From: Chitinophaga pinensis
GTDB lineage: Bacteria; Bacteroidota; Bacteroidia; Chitinophagales; Chitinophagaceae
Assembly: GCF_007896845.1 (NCBI RefSeq)
Contig: NZ_VOHS01000003.1
Coordinates: forward strand, 186,001-250,000
DNA: 64,000 nt
Reading direction: 5' to 3'
The first letter of the stretch is position 1. The number at the start of each line of letters is the position of its first letter. This document shows, in pieces, positions 55,001-62,500 of this stretch. Below the pieces are notes generated by a model. It was not told the origin of the DNA. It saw only the letters and a program-made list of their open reading frames with translations, and did no database searches. The position numbers and the translations under genes are program-made.

Positions 55001-55590
55001 ATCTGATAAAAAGTGAGGTGAATGTGAAAGGTATTGACTATCTTACGGAAACGGAAGGTTTTATCAAGAAAAAGATCAAGCCAAACTATAAATCCCTGGG
55101 TGGTAAAATGGGGGCAAAGATGAAGGCTGTTGCAGCCGCTATCAGTGCATTCTCAGCTGCCGATATTGCATCCCTCGAACGTAACGGAGAATTTATCCTT
55201 CAGGTTGAAGATGAACAACTGCCTATACAGTTATCTGACGTAGAGATCATCTCAGAAGATATTCCCGGTTGGACCGTAGCTAATAAGGGCGCACTTACAG
55301 TGGCGCTCGATATTACTATTACACCAGAGCTGCTGGATGAGGGCAATGCCCGTGAATTAGTCAACCGTATTCAGAAGATCAGGAAGGATAATGACTTCGA
55401 ACTGACTGACAGAATACAGGTAAAAGTGGCAGTAATCGACAGCTTGAAATCGGCGATTATTAACTATAATGACTATATTTGCACGGAAATTTTGGCAGAT
55501 AGTTTGGAATTAGTGCCGGAATTACAGGATGGAATTGAAATAGAAGTAAATGATTTGACATTCAACGTATTAGTTAACAAAAAAAGCTAA
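52039..55590 (+). CDS. ileS: Isoleucyl-tRNA synthetase
   Basis: This is a class I synthetase that charges tRNA-Ile and edits mischarged valine. The HIGH-type motif is in PSANGMPGIHHV, the editing (CP1) domain spans about 200-470, the WHY/WWFDSGAMPYAQWHYP region precedes KMSKR (NGVKMSKRLGNI), and the C-terminal tRNA-binding part is long. At 1183 residues it is of the larger, eukaryote-like type common in Bacteroidota, without a C-terminal zinc finger. The DksA-like gene follows after 5 bp, so the two are likely cotranscribed. Confidence 0.97.
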   Translation: MASKYQEYNQLNLPQIEKDILAHWEEIQAFEKSVSIREGATPFVFYEGPPSANGMPGIHHVISRTLKDLVCRYKTMNGFQVKRKGGWDTHGLPVELGVEKMLGITKEAIGKTISIEDYNKACRTEVLKFKDKWDDLTRKMGYWVDLKSPYITFDNNYIESLWWCLSELYKKNLLYKSVSIQPYSPAAGTGLSSHELNMPGCYKEVKDTTVVAMFKAIEADNSAFLFEAARKIAADAEVFFMAWTTTPWTLPSNLGLTVGANIEYTLVRTFNPYTHLPQFVVMAKDLLGKYFKQEGEDGDFAAYNEGDKIIPWQILSVFKGSQLENIRYEQLLPYVQPESGDPFRVLLGDFVTTEDGTGIVHTAPAFGADDYRVGQKYDIGILTLVDRQGKFLDEVGEFGGRYVKNYKSDPEYKDVDVDISVKLKKENRAFKVEKYEHTYPHCWRTDKPVLYYPLDAWFIRTTAAKEKMVELNKTINWKPATTGTGRFGNWLENMVDWNLSRSRFWGTPLPVWRTVAVKEDSPEGAVQKCLGAKNELLGALLFVKKDEFKADVLNADSELNKRITAHNAQYVGKSKEEQELYTINIEKVQAKIQKEEITLVDVALANFYLTDLVSGYCVAITEETLADIDLHKPMVDNLIFDHEGQLMYREPDLVDVWFDSGAMPYAQWHYPFDNKEEFAKSFPADFIAEGVDQTRGWFYTLHALGTMLFDNVAYKTVVSNGLVLDKNGVKMSKRLGNIVDPFATLEQFGADATRWYLVTNASPWDSMKFDIDGIREVQRKLFSTLYNTYNFFAMYANLDKFTFSEAYVPLEERPEIDRWIISLLNTLVKDVTGYFDDYEPTQAGRAIQSFVDEHLSNWYVRLCRRRFWKGEYAQDKISAYQTLYECLETLARLMAPVSPFFADWLFGNLNKVSGRHAEASVHHMLFPSAVSTAIDADLEERMQLAQDISSLVLSLRKKVNIKVRQPLQKILIPVQNLHIKEQIEKIQDLIKSEVNVKGIDYLTETEGFIKKKIKPNYKSLGGKMGAKMKAVAAAISAFSAADIASLERNGEFILQVEDEQLPIQLSDVEIISEDIPGWTVANKGALTVALDITITPELLDEGNARELVNRIQKIRKDNDFELTDRIQVKVAVIDSLKSAIINYNDYICTEILADSLELVPELQDGIEIEVNDLTFNVLVNKKS

Positions 55591-55595
55591 TCCCC

Positions 55596-56642
55596 ATGGC
55601 AACAAGCAAGAAAGTTGCTAGTAAAAAGACCCAGAAAGCGGTAGCACCGGCTAAAAAAGCAGCGGCAAAACAGGTTACTCCTGTAAAGAAATCCGCAGCA
55701 GTCAAGCCAGCGACGAAGAAGGCAGCAGCACCTGCAAAGCCAGCTGCAAAAACTTCGGCGCCAAAAGTTGCCACCAAACAGGTCAAGCCAACTACAACTC
55801 AGAAAGTTGTTGCCAAAAAATCAGCAGTTACCCAGACGGCTTCGTCAAGTAAATCTGTAGTAAAGAAAGCACCCGTAGCAGCACCGGCGGTGCCTCAAAC
55901 CGAAGTAAAGAAAGCGACGGCTCCTGCTAAGCCCGAAGCTTCCGCGAAAGTGCCTGATACAAAGAAAGTTGTGACGCCAAGCGTTACTGCAGATAAAGAA
56001 AAACTAATTTCCAAGCCAGAAGAAAAAGAAGTAATAATGCCAGTAAATAAAAAAGACGATAAAGAAAAAGTAGTTGCAAAGGACGCCAAGAAACCAGCGG
56101 ACAAAGTACAGAAAGCAGAAAAAGCAGCACCAGCAGTAAAAGCTGAAAAGCCAGCTGACCGTACTGAGAAAGTTGAGAAAAAAGGTGCTTCTAAAGCGGC
56201 TACATTAGTAACCTACCAACCAGAGTTTACTAAATCTGTTCTCGATCAGCCAGAACAGCCGTCCGGTCCTGTTTACCGCTATAGTGATACAGATCTGCAG
56301 GAATTTAAAGACCTGATCCTGAAAAAGCTGGAAGCTGCTAAAAAGGAACTGGTATATCTGCAGGGCCTGATCACTCGTAAAGATGAAGCAGGTACTGATG
56401 ATACCGAAAACAAATACATGAGCATGGAAGATGGTTCCGGTTCTCAGGAAAGAGAACAGCTGAACCAGATGGCAAGCCGCCAGATCCAGTTCATCGATCA
56501 CCTCGAGAAAGCCCTCGTGCGTATCGAAAACAAAACTTACGGTATCTGCCGCGTAACCGGTAAGCTGATCGATAAAGCCAGACTGCGTGCTGTACCGCAT
56601 GCTACGCTGAGTATCGAAGCGAAACTGGCGAAAAGCAAATAA
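55596..56642 (+). CDS. Histone H1-like Lys/Ala-rich N-terminus fused to TraR/DksA-type domain
   Basis: Residues about 1-205 are a low-complexity Lys/Ala/Pro/Val tract (KKAAAKQVTPVKKSA, PAKPAAKTS) like bacterial histone-H1 tails, likely to bind nucleic acid. Residues about 222-348 form a DksA/TraR-like domain: a coiled coil (DLQEFKDLILKKLEAAKKEL, DHLEKALVRIENKTYG) and the zinc-finger position, where only C318 of the four cysteines remains (YGICRVTG, then HATLSIEAK). It is likely a zinc-less DksA relative. Located 5 bp after ileS. Confidence 0.8.
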   Translation: MATSKKVASKKTQKAVAPAKKAAAKQVTPVKKSAAVKPATKKAAAPAKPAAKTSAPKVATKQVKPTTTQKVVAKKSAVTQTASSSKSVVKKAPVAAPAVPQTEVKKATAPAKPEASAKVPDTKKVVTPSVTADKEKLISKPEEKEVIMPVNKKDDKEKVVAKDAKKPADKVQKAEKAAPAVKAEKPADRTEKVEKKGASKAATLVTYQPEFTKSVLDQPEQPSGPVYRYSDTDLQEFKDLILKKLEAAKKELVYLQGLITRKDEAGTDDTENKYMSMEDGSGSQEREQLNQMASRQIQFIDHLEKALVRIENKTYGICRVTGKLIDKARLRAVPHATLSIEAKLAKSK

Positions 56643-56666
56643 GGAATTACGTATCCGGTTATAGGA

Positions 56667-56748
56667 AAAAATCCTGATCTAAAATCCGTTAAGCACAGTA
56701 CTGGCATCGCCGGGAAGTGGTAGCGGAGGGAAGATCAGGATTTTTGTT
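56667..56748 (+). terminator. Long-loop stem after the DksA-like gene
   Basis: AAAAATCCTGATCT (56667-56680) and its complement (56732-56745) form a 14-bp perfect stem with T5 at the end, enclosing a 51-base loop. It resembles a terminator interrupted by an insert. Confidence 0.6.
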
Positions 56749-56769
56749 TGGGAGAGGTATGTGGATAGG

Positions 56770-58143
56770 TTATCCATTTTTTGCGTTCCAGATTTCCTTC
56801 CAGCGCGCAAACTCTGACGGTCTCACCCAATACCGCGCAAAATTGCCTTCATGTAATGACAATAATTCTGTTTCTACTGTTTCGATAAATCTGGATCGAT
56901 CATTTTCAGGAAGCGTGGCCGCTTTACTATCAATGACTGCTGTTGCTTCTTTTTGCGACATAGCCCCTGTGATGATTTGAGCGATGAGGGGACGAATTAC
57001 ATCACGATATTGTAGCCGAAATGGATCTGGTTCTCCCAATGATTGTTTAAGTGCCGCATATCTGAGTGCGGACCGTTCATATGCCCACATAAACACATCT
57101 TTCAGTAAGTCAACACAATTTAATTCATAGACTCCCAGCATTCCCTGTATGTAGAGATCATTTGGCACATCTACAAATGCCAGTGGCGCAAGATTGTGAC
57201 GGGTCAAAGGAATGTTTGCAGCCAAACGAGCTACCCTCTTGTTGACATCATCAAAAGGTTGCAGATAAGGCAACTGCACCATGATGAAAAAGGCCTGCTC
57301 AAATGGGTCATTAATATCGGTAGCCTTTTGTAGCATTATTTCAAACATTTCCTCAATTTGCTGCGGAATGCCAAGAGGCGTAAATACTGAACTGGTAATC
57401 CCCACTCCAAATGTACGCAGTCTGCCAGATGCTGTTGGGTCAGCCAACAGGTTATTTGATAATAATGCATGTAAGTTGGTAAGTGAGTATCTGTTAAAGC
57501 CAATTTCATCAGCACTTTGTACTATAAATTCAATAGCATCTTTGTGGTTGAGGATCATTTGTGTCTCTGCTGCAGTTTTATTATCCGCTGACTGTCCCTG
57601 TGAAAGTAATCTCTGTGTGTCGAGCAGACTATAGGTATTGCCTTCCAGTCTACTGGAATTCCAGGATAAATCTATTAATAAACGCTGCAGAATTTCCTTT
57701 GCGTAAGTTCCCGCGGGCTGGCTCAAACTCGTTGTTTTACCTAATTCCGCCAGTTGTATTTTCTCTTCCTCTGAAAGATAACTGTCAATATTAGGACGGT
57801 ATTGCGTCAAAAATTCAAAATTGTATCCTACTGGTTGTCGATCGGTAACGAATTGCGTGACATTATACCTGATCTGCATACCTGAACTGGAGAGTGGAAC
57901 GGGAATTCCTGGTGTTATAATCTTATTGGGAGTATCAAGATAATATTTCGTATATCTGGTCAGGCCAGAAGTCTTAACAATTCCCTGCTGTTGCAACTTT
58001 TCAAGACGCCGTTGTAAAGCCCTTTTTCCGATTTTTATTGTGGAGGCTTTTTGGATTTCTTCTAATGATGCGCCATCTTTAAAACTGCTAAGCGCTTTCT
58101 TAATTGCTTCCAGTTCTTCATTGATCTTACTCTTCGTACTCAT
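56770..58143 (-). CDS. Fic-domain protein with HTH N-terminus and altered catalytic motif
   Basis: A winged-helix-like segment (about 5-70; EEIQKASTIKIGKRALQRRLEKLQQQGIVKTSG) is followed by a Fic fold (about 150-335). The inhibitory helix motif SxxxEG is present at 163-168 (SSRLEG). The catalytic motif, HPFx(D/E)GNGR in active AMPylases, reads QPFDDVNKR at 295-303: the essential His is Gln and the first Gly is Val. Canonical AMP transfer is therefore not expected. It lies downstream of a repeated operator (58158-58266), so an autoregulating DNA-binding protein is plausible. Confidence 0.82.
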   Translation of the reverse strand: MSTKSKINEELEAIKKALSSFKDGASLEEIQKASTIKIGKRALQRRLEKLQQQGIVKTSGLTRYTKYYLDTPNKIITPGIPVPLSSSGMQIRYNVTQFVTDRQPVGYNFEFLTQYRPNIDSYLSEEEKIQLAELGKTTSLSQPAGTYAKEILQRLLIDLSWNSSRLEGNTYSLLDTQRLLSQGQSADNKTAAETQMILNHKDAIEFIVQSADEIGFNRYSLTNLHALLSNNLLADPTASGRLRTFGVGITSSVFTPLGIPQQIEEMFEIMLQKATDINDPFEQAFFIMVQLPYLQPFDDVNKRVARLAANIPLTRHNLAPLAFVDVPNDLYIQGMLGVYELNCVDLLKDVFMWAYERSALRYAALKQSLGEPDPFRLQYRDVIRPLIAQIITGAMSQKEATAVIDSKAATLPENDRSRFIETVETELLSLHEGNFARYWVRPSEFARWKEIWNAKNG

Positions 58144-58157
58144 CTGTCATTATAATT

Positions 58158-58266
58158 ATGGTATAAGAACCTTATTACTCCATTAAATTACGGTATAATA
58201 AAACCATTATACCATAATTTACTATTAAAAATGGTATAAAGACTTGCTTATACCATTTTTTACCAT
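58158..58266 (-). promoter_or_regulatory. Cluster of ATGGTATAA operator-like repeats upstream of the Fic-like gene
   Basis: The 9-mer ATGGTATAA occurs at 58158-58166, 58231-58239 (plus) and 58207-58215, 58248-58256 (minus), with a variant ACGGTATAA at 58190-58198 and a partial copy at 58261-58266. Two inverted pairs form: 58192-58199 with 58206-58213, and the 13-bp arms 58227-58239 with 58248-58260. The spacing suggests cooperative repressor binding. Confidence 0.65.
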
Positions 58267-58300
58267 AAAAAAAAGCGTCCCCTCTTTTCAGAAGGAACGC
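58267..58300 (-). terminator. Terminator of the GpgS/HAD fusion gene
   Basis: On the minus strand GCGTTCCTTC and its partner (58300-58291, 58284-58275) form a stem with two mismatches followed by T8. Confidence 0.65.
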
Positions 58301-58336
58301 CAGTGTAAATAAACAGGGGCTTCAAGGAGAAGTTCT

Positions 58337-59869
58337 TTATGAGACCTCTTGTTTTTTGCGTTTAGTAATCTGCCTGGCCGCCAGGTAAACTAACCCTACG
58401 GACGCGAGTCCGATAAGGCTTCCCACACCAATCCTTTTTGCCTGTTTCTTGCTGATCGCCGGTAAGCGTAGCTTGAACTTCTCAGGACTGGCCTGGGCTA
58501 TCTGCAACAACGGTTCCATCCATGGGCCGGGAATAATTTTATCTGCAATTTTCTCTGCGTCGGGGTTTACTGCATCAAATGCAACGCCAATTCCTGCTTC
58601 TTTCAGCAATTGACTACCATCAGATCCACTGCCTACATATATAATATTCTGTGGAGTGACGTGGTATTTGTCTGCAATATAGGTTAATATATTGCTCTTG
58701 CAATACACCGGCGCCTGAGTTGGCAGATTTTTATCTGTACAAAGGAAGTATTCAGGAATGGTCACCTCCCCTGTTGCCACGCTATTGAAGAGATGTAATT
58801 TATTGGCAAACACGAAGTCCATTCCCAGTTTGTTTTTAACATGACGGGCCACACATTCGAAGCCGTCAGTGATAATACCACAGGTATAACCTCTTTTCTT
58901 CAGTTCACGTACCACCACTTTAATGTCGGGTACCAGCGATACTTCATCCGCAACTTCCAATAACTCCGCCAGATTCCTGTCCTGAAACAGGTTGGCTGTG
59001 TGTTCGATGATACTTACCGGATCGGAGAAATGTCCTCTGATTTGTTTAAGCGTATTTTCAAAACCGAATTCTGTGGCGGCTGCCATCAGGTAGTCTTCAC
59101 GGAAAATGGTCTCGTCGAGATTGAAGATGACCATCTTGTGGAGTTTGTCAATAGATTCCAGAATGGAATATTCCATCTGTTCCCGGATCATATTGATATT
59201 ACCCAGTGTTTCAAGGTTTTCTTGTGGGATGTTTTCAGCCTTACGCAGAATGGTGCGGGATACTTCTCTGGACATTTTGCTGAGCTGTTCCCAGGTCTGC
59301 ATGGCGTTTTCCACCCGACCAATATTGGCTTCAGTAATGCGGGCGCCCTGTAAATGGAGGTCAATCAGTAATCCGATATCTACACCATAGTCGTTTTCAA
59401 ACTGAACCTGTGATAATAATGATTTTCTGGCCGCGATCATGCCGCTAAGCGGTTGGTGGAAATTGGCCAGCTCAGGAAAAAGAATACTAAGCAATGGTTT
59501 GGCTACCAGTTGTGTGACCCTGCCTGCCTGTCGCTCAAAATAGGATTTTACAAAATCAGCTTTCCCCTCAATAATGGGATCGGTCAGTAGTTCCACTATA
59601 TTGTCCGGATAGGTAAGGATATCACCATCTACATACATGACAATATCATTCTTGGCGGCCATCATACCCTCCCGCATGGAAATCCCTTTGCCCCGCTGAC
59701 TGCTGGTAATGACGCGCACTTTCTCTTTCAATGCTTCCTCAACTGAATTGTCGTTGGAATTATCATCTACCACAATGATCTCAATTTTTCTTGTCGTCTT
59801 TTTGATGGTTTTGATTACCTGACGTAATGTAGCCCCTTCATTCAGAACCGGAATGATAATAGAAATCAT
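58337..59869 (-). CDS. Fusion of GpgS-like glycosyltransferase and degenerate HAD domain
   Basis: Residues 1-205 are a GT-A glycosyltransferase close to glucosyl-3-phosphoglycerate synthases (GT81): VVDDNSNDNS, DGD at 81-83, ADFVKSYFERQAGRVTQLVAKPLLSILFPEL-type segment at 104-135, and YGVDIGLLIDL at 161-171. Residues about 243-450 are a HAD-IB (SerB-like) fold, but the nucleophile Asp is Asn (N250 in FNLDET) and motif IV reads VGSGSDG (Asp to Ser at 414). T334 and K391 remain. A transmembrane helix is at about 481-500. In GpgS/GpgP systems the phosphatase acts on the transferase product. Confidence 0.8.
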   Translation of the reverse strand: MISIIIPVLNEGATLRQVIKTIKKTTRKIEIIVVDDNSNDNSVEEALKEKVRVITSSQRGKGISMREGMMAAKNDIVMYVDGDILTYPDNIVELLTDPIIEGKADFVKSYFERQAGRVTQLVAKPLLSILFPELANFHQPLSGMIAARKSLLSQVQFENDYGVDIGLLIDLHLQGARITEANIGRVENAMQTWEQLSKMSREVSRTILRKAENIPQENLETLGNINMIREQMEYSILESIDKLHKMVIFNLDETIFREDYLMAAATEFGFENTLKQIRGHFSDPVSIIEHTANLFQDRNLAELLEVADEVSLVPDIKVVVRELKKRGYTCGIITDGFECVARHVKNKLGMDFVFANKLHLFNSVATGEVTIPEYFLCTDKNLPTQAPVYCKSNILTYIADKYHVTPQNIIYVGSGSDGSQLLKEAGIGVAFDAVNPDAEKIADKIIPGPWMEPLLQIAQASPEKFKLRLPAISKKQAKRIGVGSLIGLASVGLVYLAARQITKRKKQEVS

Positions 59870-59983
59870 AGGTGAATGCTTGTTTAATGTGAATAATCAG
59901 CCGTTGATAAAAATATCATCAGGCCATACATGGACATAGGGCCAATGGGTCACAAAAATAGTACCATAGCAGACCCTACGGCC

Positions 59984-60032
59984 AGCCAGAGAATCAGGGA
60001 TTGATGGACGGGGGATTGAAATGTGGCGGAGA
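59984..60032 (+). repeat. Two-block intergenic repeat, copy 2
   Basis: Block A AGCCAGAGAATCAGGG (59984-59999) is identical to 15082-15097; block B ATTGAAATGTGGCGGAGA (60015-60032) differs at two positions from 15105-15122. The spacer is 15 bases here and 7 there. Confidence 0.75.
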
Positions 60033-60069
60033 AGGGCTTAAAAGGATATATTATTGAATGATTAATTAT

Positions 60070-60121
60070 CATAAAAGGAAACAGGGCATTTTCAAACGAA
60101 AATGCCCTGTTTCCTTTTATG
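60070..60121 (-). terminator. 24-bp-stem terminator of the ABC exporter gene
   Basis: Bases 60070-60093 pair with 60098-60121 without mismatch around an AAAC loop. It is downstream of the ABC gene on the minus strand and follows repeat copy 2 by 37 bases on the plus strand. Confidence 0.85.
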
Positions 60122-60135
60122 TACAGTCTCCTGAT

Positions 60136-61968
60136 TTATTTGAATTCCTGCATCTCTACCAGTTTGCGATAGATGCCATCCTGTGAGATCAGCTCGTCAT
60201 GCGTTCCTCGTTCTTTTATTTCCCCCTGATCCATTACGATGATTTCATTCGCATGCTGGATAGTGGATAAACGGTGTGCAATCACAATAGTGGTACGGTT
60301 TTCCATCAGTTTATCCAATGCATCCTGTACCAGTTTTTCTGATTCTGTATCCAGTGCTGAAGTAGCCTCATCCAGAATGAGTATCGGTGGATTCTTAAAG
60401 ATCGCACGGGCGATGGTAAGACGCTGACGCTGACCACCACTGAGTTTCATACCACGGTCACCGATTGGCGTATCATAGCCGTTTTCCAGCTGTACAATGA
60501 ATTCATGTGCATTGGCAATTTTGGCCGCCCGGATCACCTCTTCCCTGTCTGGATTATCCTGTCCGAAGGCAATATTGTTAAATACGGAATCATTGAAGAG
60601 GATAGCCTCCTGAGATACCATACCTGTCAGGGCACGGAGATCATGCATTTTCACATCACGGATATCTTTCCCGTCAACGAGGATCGCCCCGGAAGTGACA
60701 TCATGGAAGCGCGGGATCAGATCGGCCATAGTCGATTTACCCGCACCACTCTTCCCTACCAGCGCGATCATACGACCTTTATCGATGGTCAGCTGTACAT
60801 TTTTCAATACAGGCTTTTCATTATAGGCAAAAGTGACATCCCTGAATTCGATATTATTTTCGAAGCCGGCCAGCGTTTCCGCATTGGCTTTGTCTGTAAT
60901 CGGATTGGGTGCATCCAGTATACGCAGCACTCTCTCCCCTGCAGCCAGACCTTTAGGCATTGCTGTAAAGGCACTACCAATAGATTTTGCAGGCGCGAGG
61001 ATCTGGAAGTAGAATCCCAGATAAGCGATAAAACCGGAAGCTGTCAGTGAAGGATCTCCTGCCAGGATCAAACGACCACCATACAACATGATGACGATCA
61101 CGATCAGAACCCCCAGGGTTTCAGATACCGGAGACGCAGCTTCACGCTGGTCCGACATCGCCTTGATAGTACGGGCAAAAGCTCTGTTGTCATTATCAAA
61201 CTTCTTTCCGATGAACCGCTCAGCGTTAAATGCCTTGATAATACGGATGCCAGACAGTGATTCTTCCGTGATATTCAGGAGTTTACCTAATAACCCATGA
61301 CTGAGGACCGACTGTTTTTTCAGTTTTTTGGAAATAGAACTGAGCACCAGACCAGATACCGGGAAAAAGACAAGGGTAAAGAAGGTCAGCTCTTTCGAGA
61401 TATAAAATAAGGTAATGAAGGTCGTAATGATCACAAATGGATCACGTAATACCGTCTGCATGGAGGTTACTACGGAGTTTTCCACTTCCACCACATCGGA
61501 GCTGATTACGGAAAGCAGGTCTCCCTTACGTTCGTTCTGGAAGAAGGAAAGGGACTGCGTGCTGTACTGATGGAACACTTTTTCACGCATCTTACGTACC
61601 ATGGTGACACGTACACGGGTCAGTACACGCTGACTCAGGTACCCAAAGAAGTTTTTGAGCGTAATAGCGACGAAGAGGATACCACAGACATATACAAGTA
61701 TGGCAAACTTGTTGCCGTTGTAATGTACCAGTAACTCGTTATAATAGAAGTAGAATACCTGCTTAAAGTAAGCGAAGGAAAATGAAAAATCCGGGAGTAT
61801 TGTCACCACTTCCTGCTTACCGGTGGAAAAGAGTGTATCCATCAGTGGAATCAACAGGGTGAAGTTTACGAGACTGAAAAGCGTATATAGGAAAATGTAT
61901 ACAACATATTCCGGAACGTAGTGGTGATAGGGCTTCGACAAACTCAGCAACCTGAAAAAAGTCTTCAT
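60136..61968 (-). CDS. ABC exporter, fused permease and ATPase (MsbA/BmrA-like)
   Basis: This is a half-transporter of the type I ABC exporter fold that forms a dimer in the inner membrane. The membrane domain has six helices (about 1-340) and the ATPase has Walker A (GKSGAGKST, about 400), LSGGQRQRL signature, Walker B (ILILDEATSALD) and H-loop (IVIAHRLSTI). Sequence and size (610 aa) fit MsbA/lipid-exporter or multidrug families; substrate is not determined. Divergent from rbfA. Confidence 0.92.
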   Translation of the reverse strand: MKTFFRLLSLSKPYHHYVPEYVVYIFLYTLFSLVNFTLLIPLMDTLFSTGKQEVVTILPDFSFSFAYFKQVFYFYYNELLVHYNGNKFAILVYVCGILFVAITLKNFFGYLSQRVLTRVRVTMVRKMREKVFHQYSTQSLSFFQNERKGDLLSVISSDVVEVENSVVTSMQTVLRDPFVIITTFITLFYISKELTFFTLVFFPVSGLVLSSISKKLKKQSVLSHGLLGKLLNITEESLSGIRIIKAFNAERFIGKKFDNDNRAFARTIKAMSDQREAASPVSETLGVLIVIVIMLYGGRLILAGDPSLTASGFIAYLGFYFQILAPAKSIGSAFTAMPKGLAAGERVLRILDAPNPITDKANAETLAGFENNIEFRDVTFAYNEKPVLKNVQLTIDKGRMIALVGKSGAGKSTMADLIPRFHDVTSGAILVDGKDIRDVKMHDLRALTGMVSQEAILFNDSVFNNIAFGQDNPDREEVIRAAKIANAHEFIVQLENGYDTPIGDRGMKLSGGQRQRLTIARAIFKNPPILILDEATSALDTESEKLVQDALDKLMENRTTIVIAHRLSTIQHANEIIVMDQGEIKERGTHDELISQDGIYRKLVEMQEFK

Positions 61969-62049
61969 CTTACGATTATTTATCTTATCTGTTTTGCTTT
62001 TCCGGGAGCAGGAACCGATTTTATATCTGTCAGCACATGCCCGTTTCCT

Positions 62050-62057
62050 TATCTTTG
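62050..62057 (+). promoter_or_regulatory. -7 box for rbfA
   Basis: TATCTTTG then CCGG, exact TAnnTTTG, 56 bases before the rbfA ATG at 62114. Confidence 0.5.
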
Positions 62058-62113
62058 CCGGAGAAGATTGAATTAAGGGTGCAAGTTAATACAATCTCAA
62101 ATCTTTAAACATT

Positions 62114-62488
62114 ATGCAGGAAAGCAAAAGACAGAAACAAATAGGACAGCTATTACAAAAGGAACTGAGTGAAATATTTCAGCGGATGGGATTCAACGTG
62201 GTGGATGGAGGGATGATCTCCATCTCTTCCGTAAAGTTGACCCCGGATCTGCTGGAGGCAAGAGTATATCTGAGCATGTTCAAAATAGCTGATTCCCATG
62301 AAATGGTGAACCGGATCAAGGAAAGAATGGGTGAAATCAAGAAAGACCTTGGTAACCGTGTGGGCAAACAATTACGCCGTATACCTGAACTCTCACTGTT
62401 CCTCGATGATACACTGGAATACATCTTCAAAATGGAAGAGCTGTTCAAAAAGATCAAAGAAGACGACGCAGGGAGGGAAAACAAATAA
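62114..62488 (+). CDS. rbfA: Ribosome-binding factor A
   Basis: RbfA is a KH-type cold-shock maturation factor for the 30S subunit. The 124-residue protein shows the family pattern QLLQKELSEIFQ, SVKLTPDLLEARVYLSMF, RIPELSLFLDDTLEYIFKMEELFKKI. The permease gene begins 12 bp after it; the pairing is frequently seen in Bacteroidota. Confidence 0.95.
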   Translation: MQESKRQKQIGQLLQKELSEIFQRMGFNVVDGGMISISSVKLTPDLLEARVYLSMFKIADSHEMVNRIKERMGEIKKDLGNRVGKQLRRIPELSLFLDDTLEYIFKMEELFKKIKEDDAGRENK

Positions 62489-62500
62489 AATAGCTTCACT

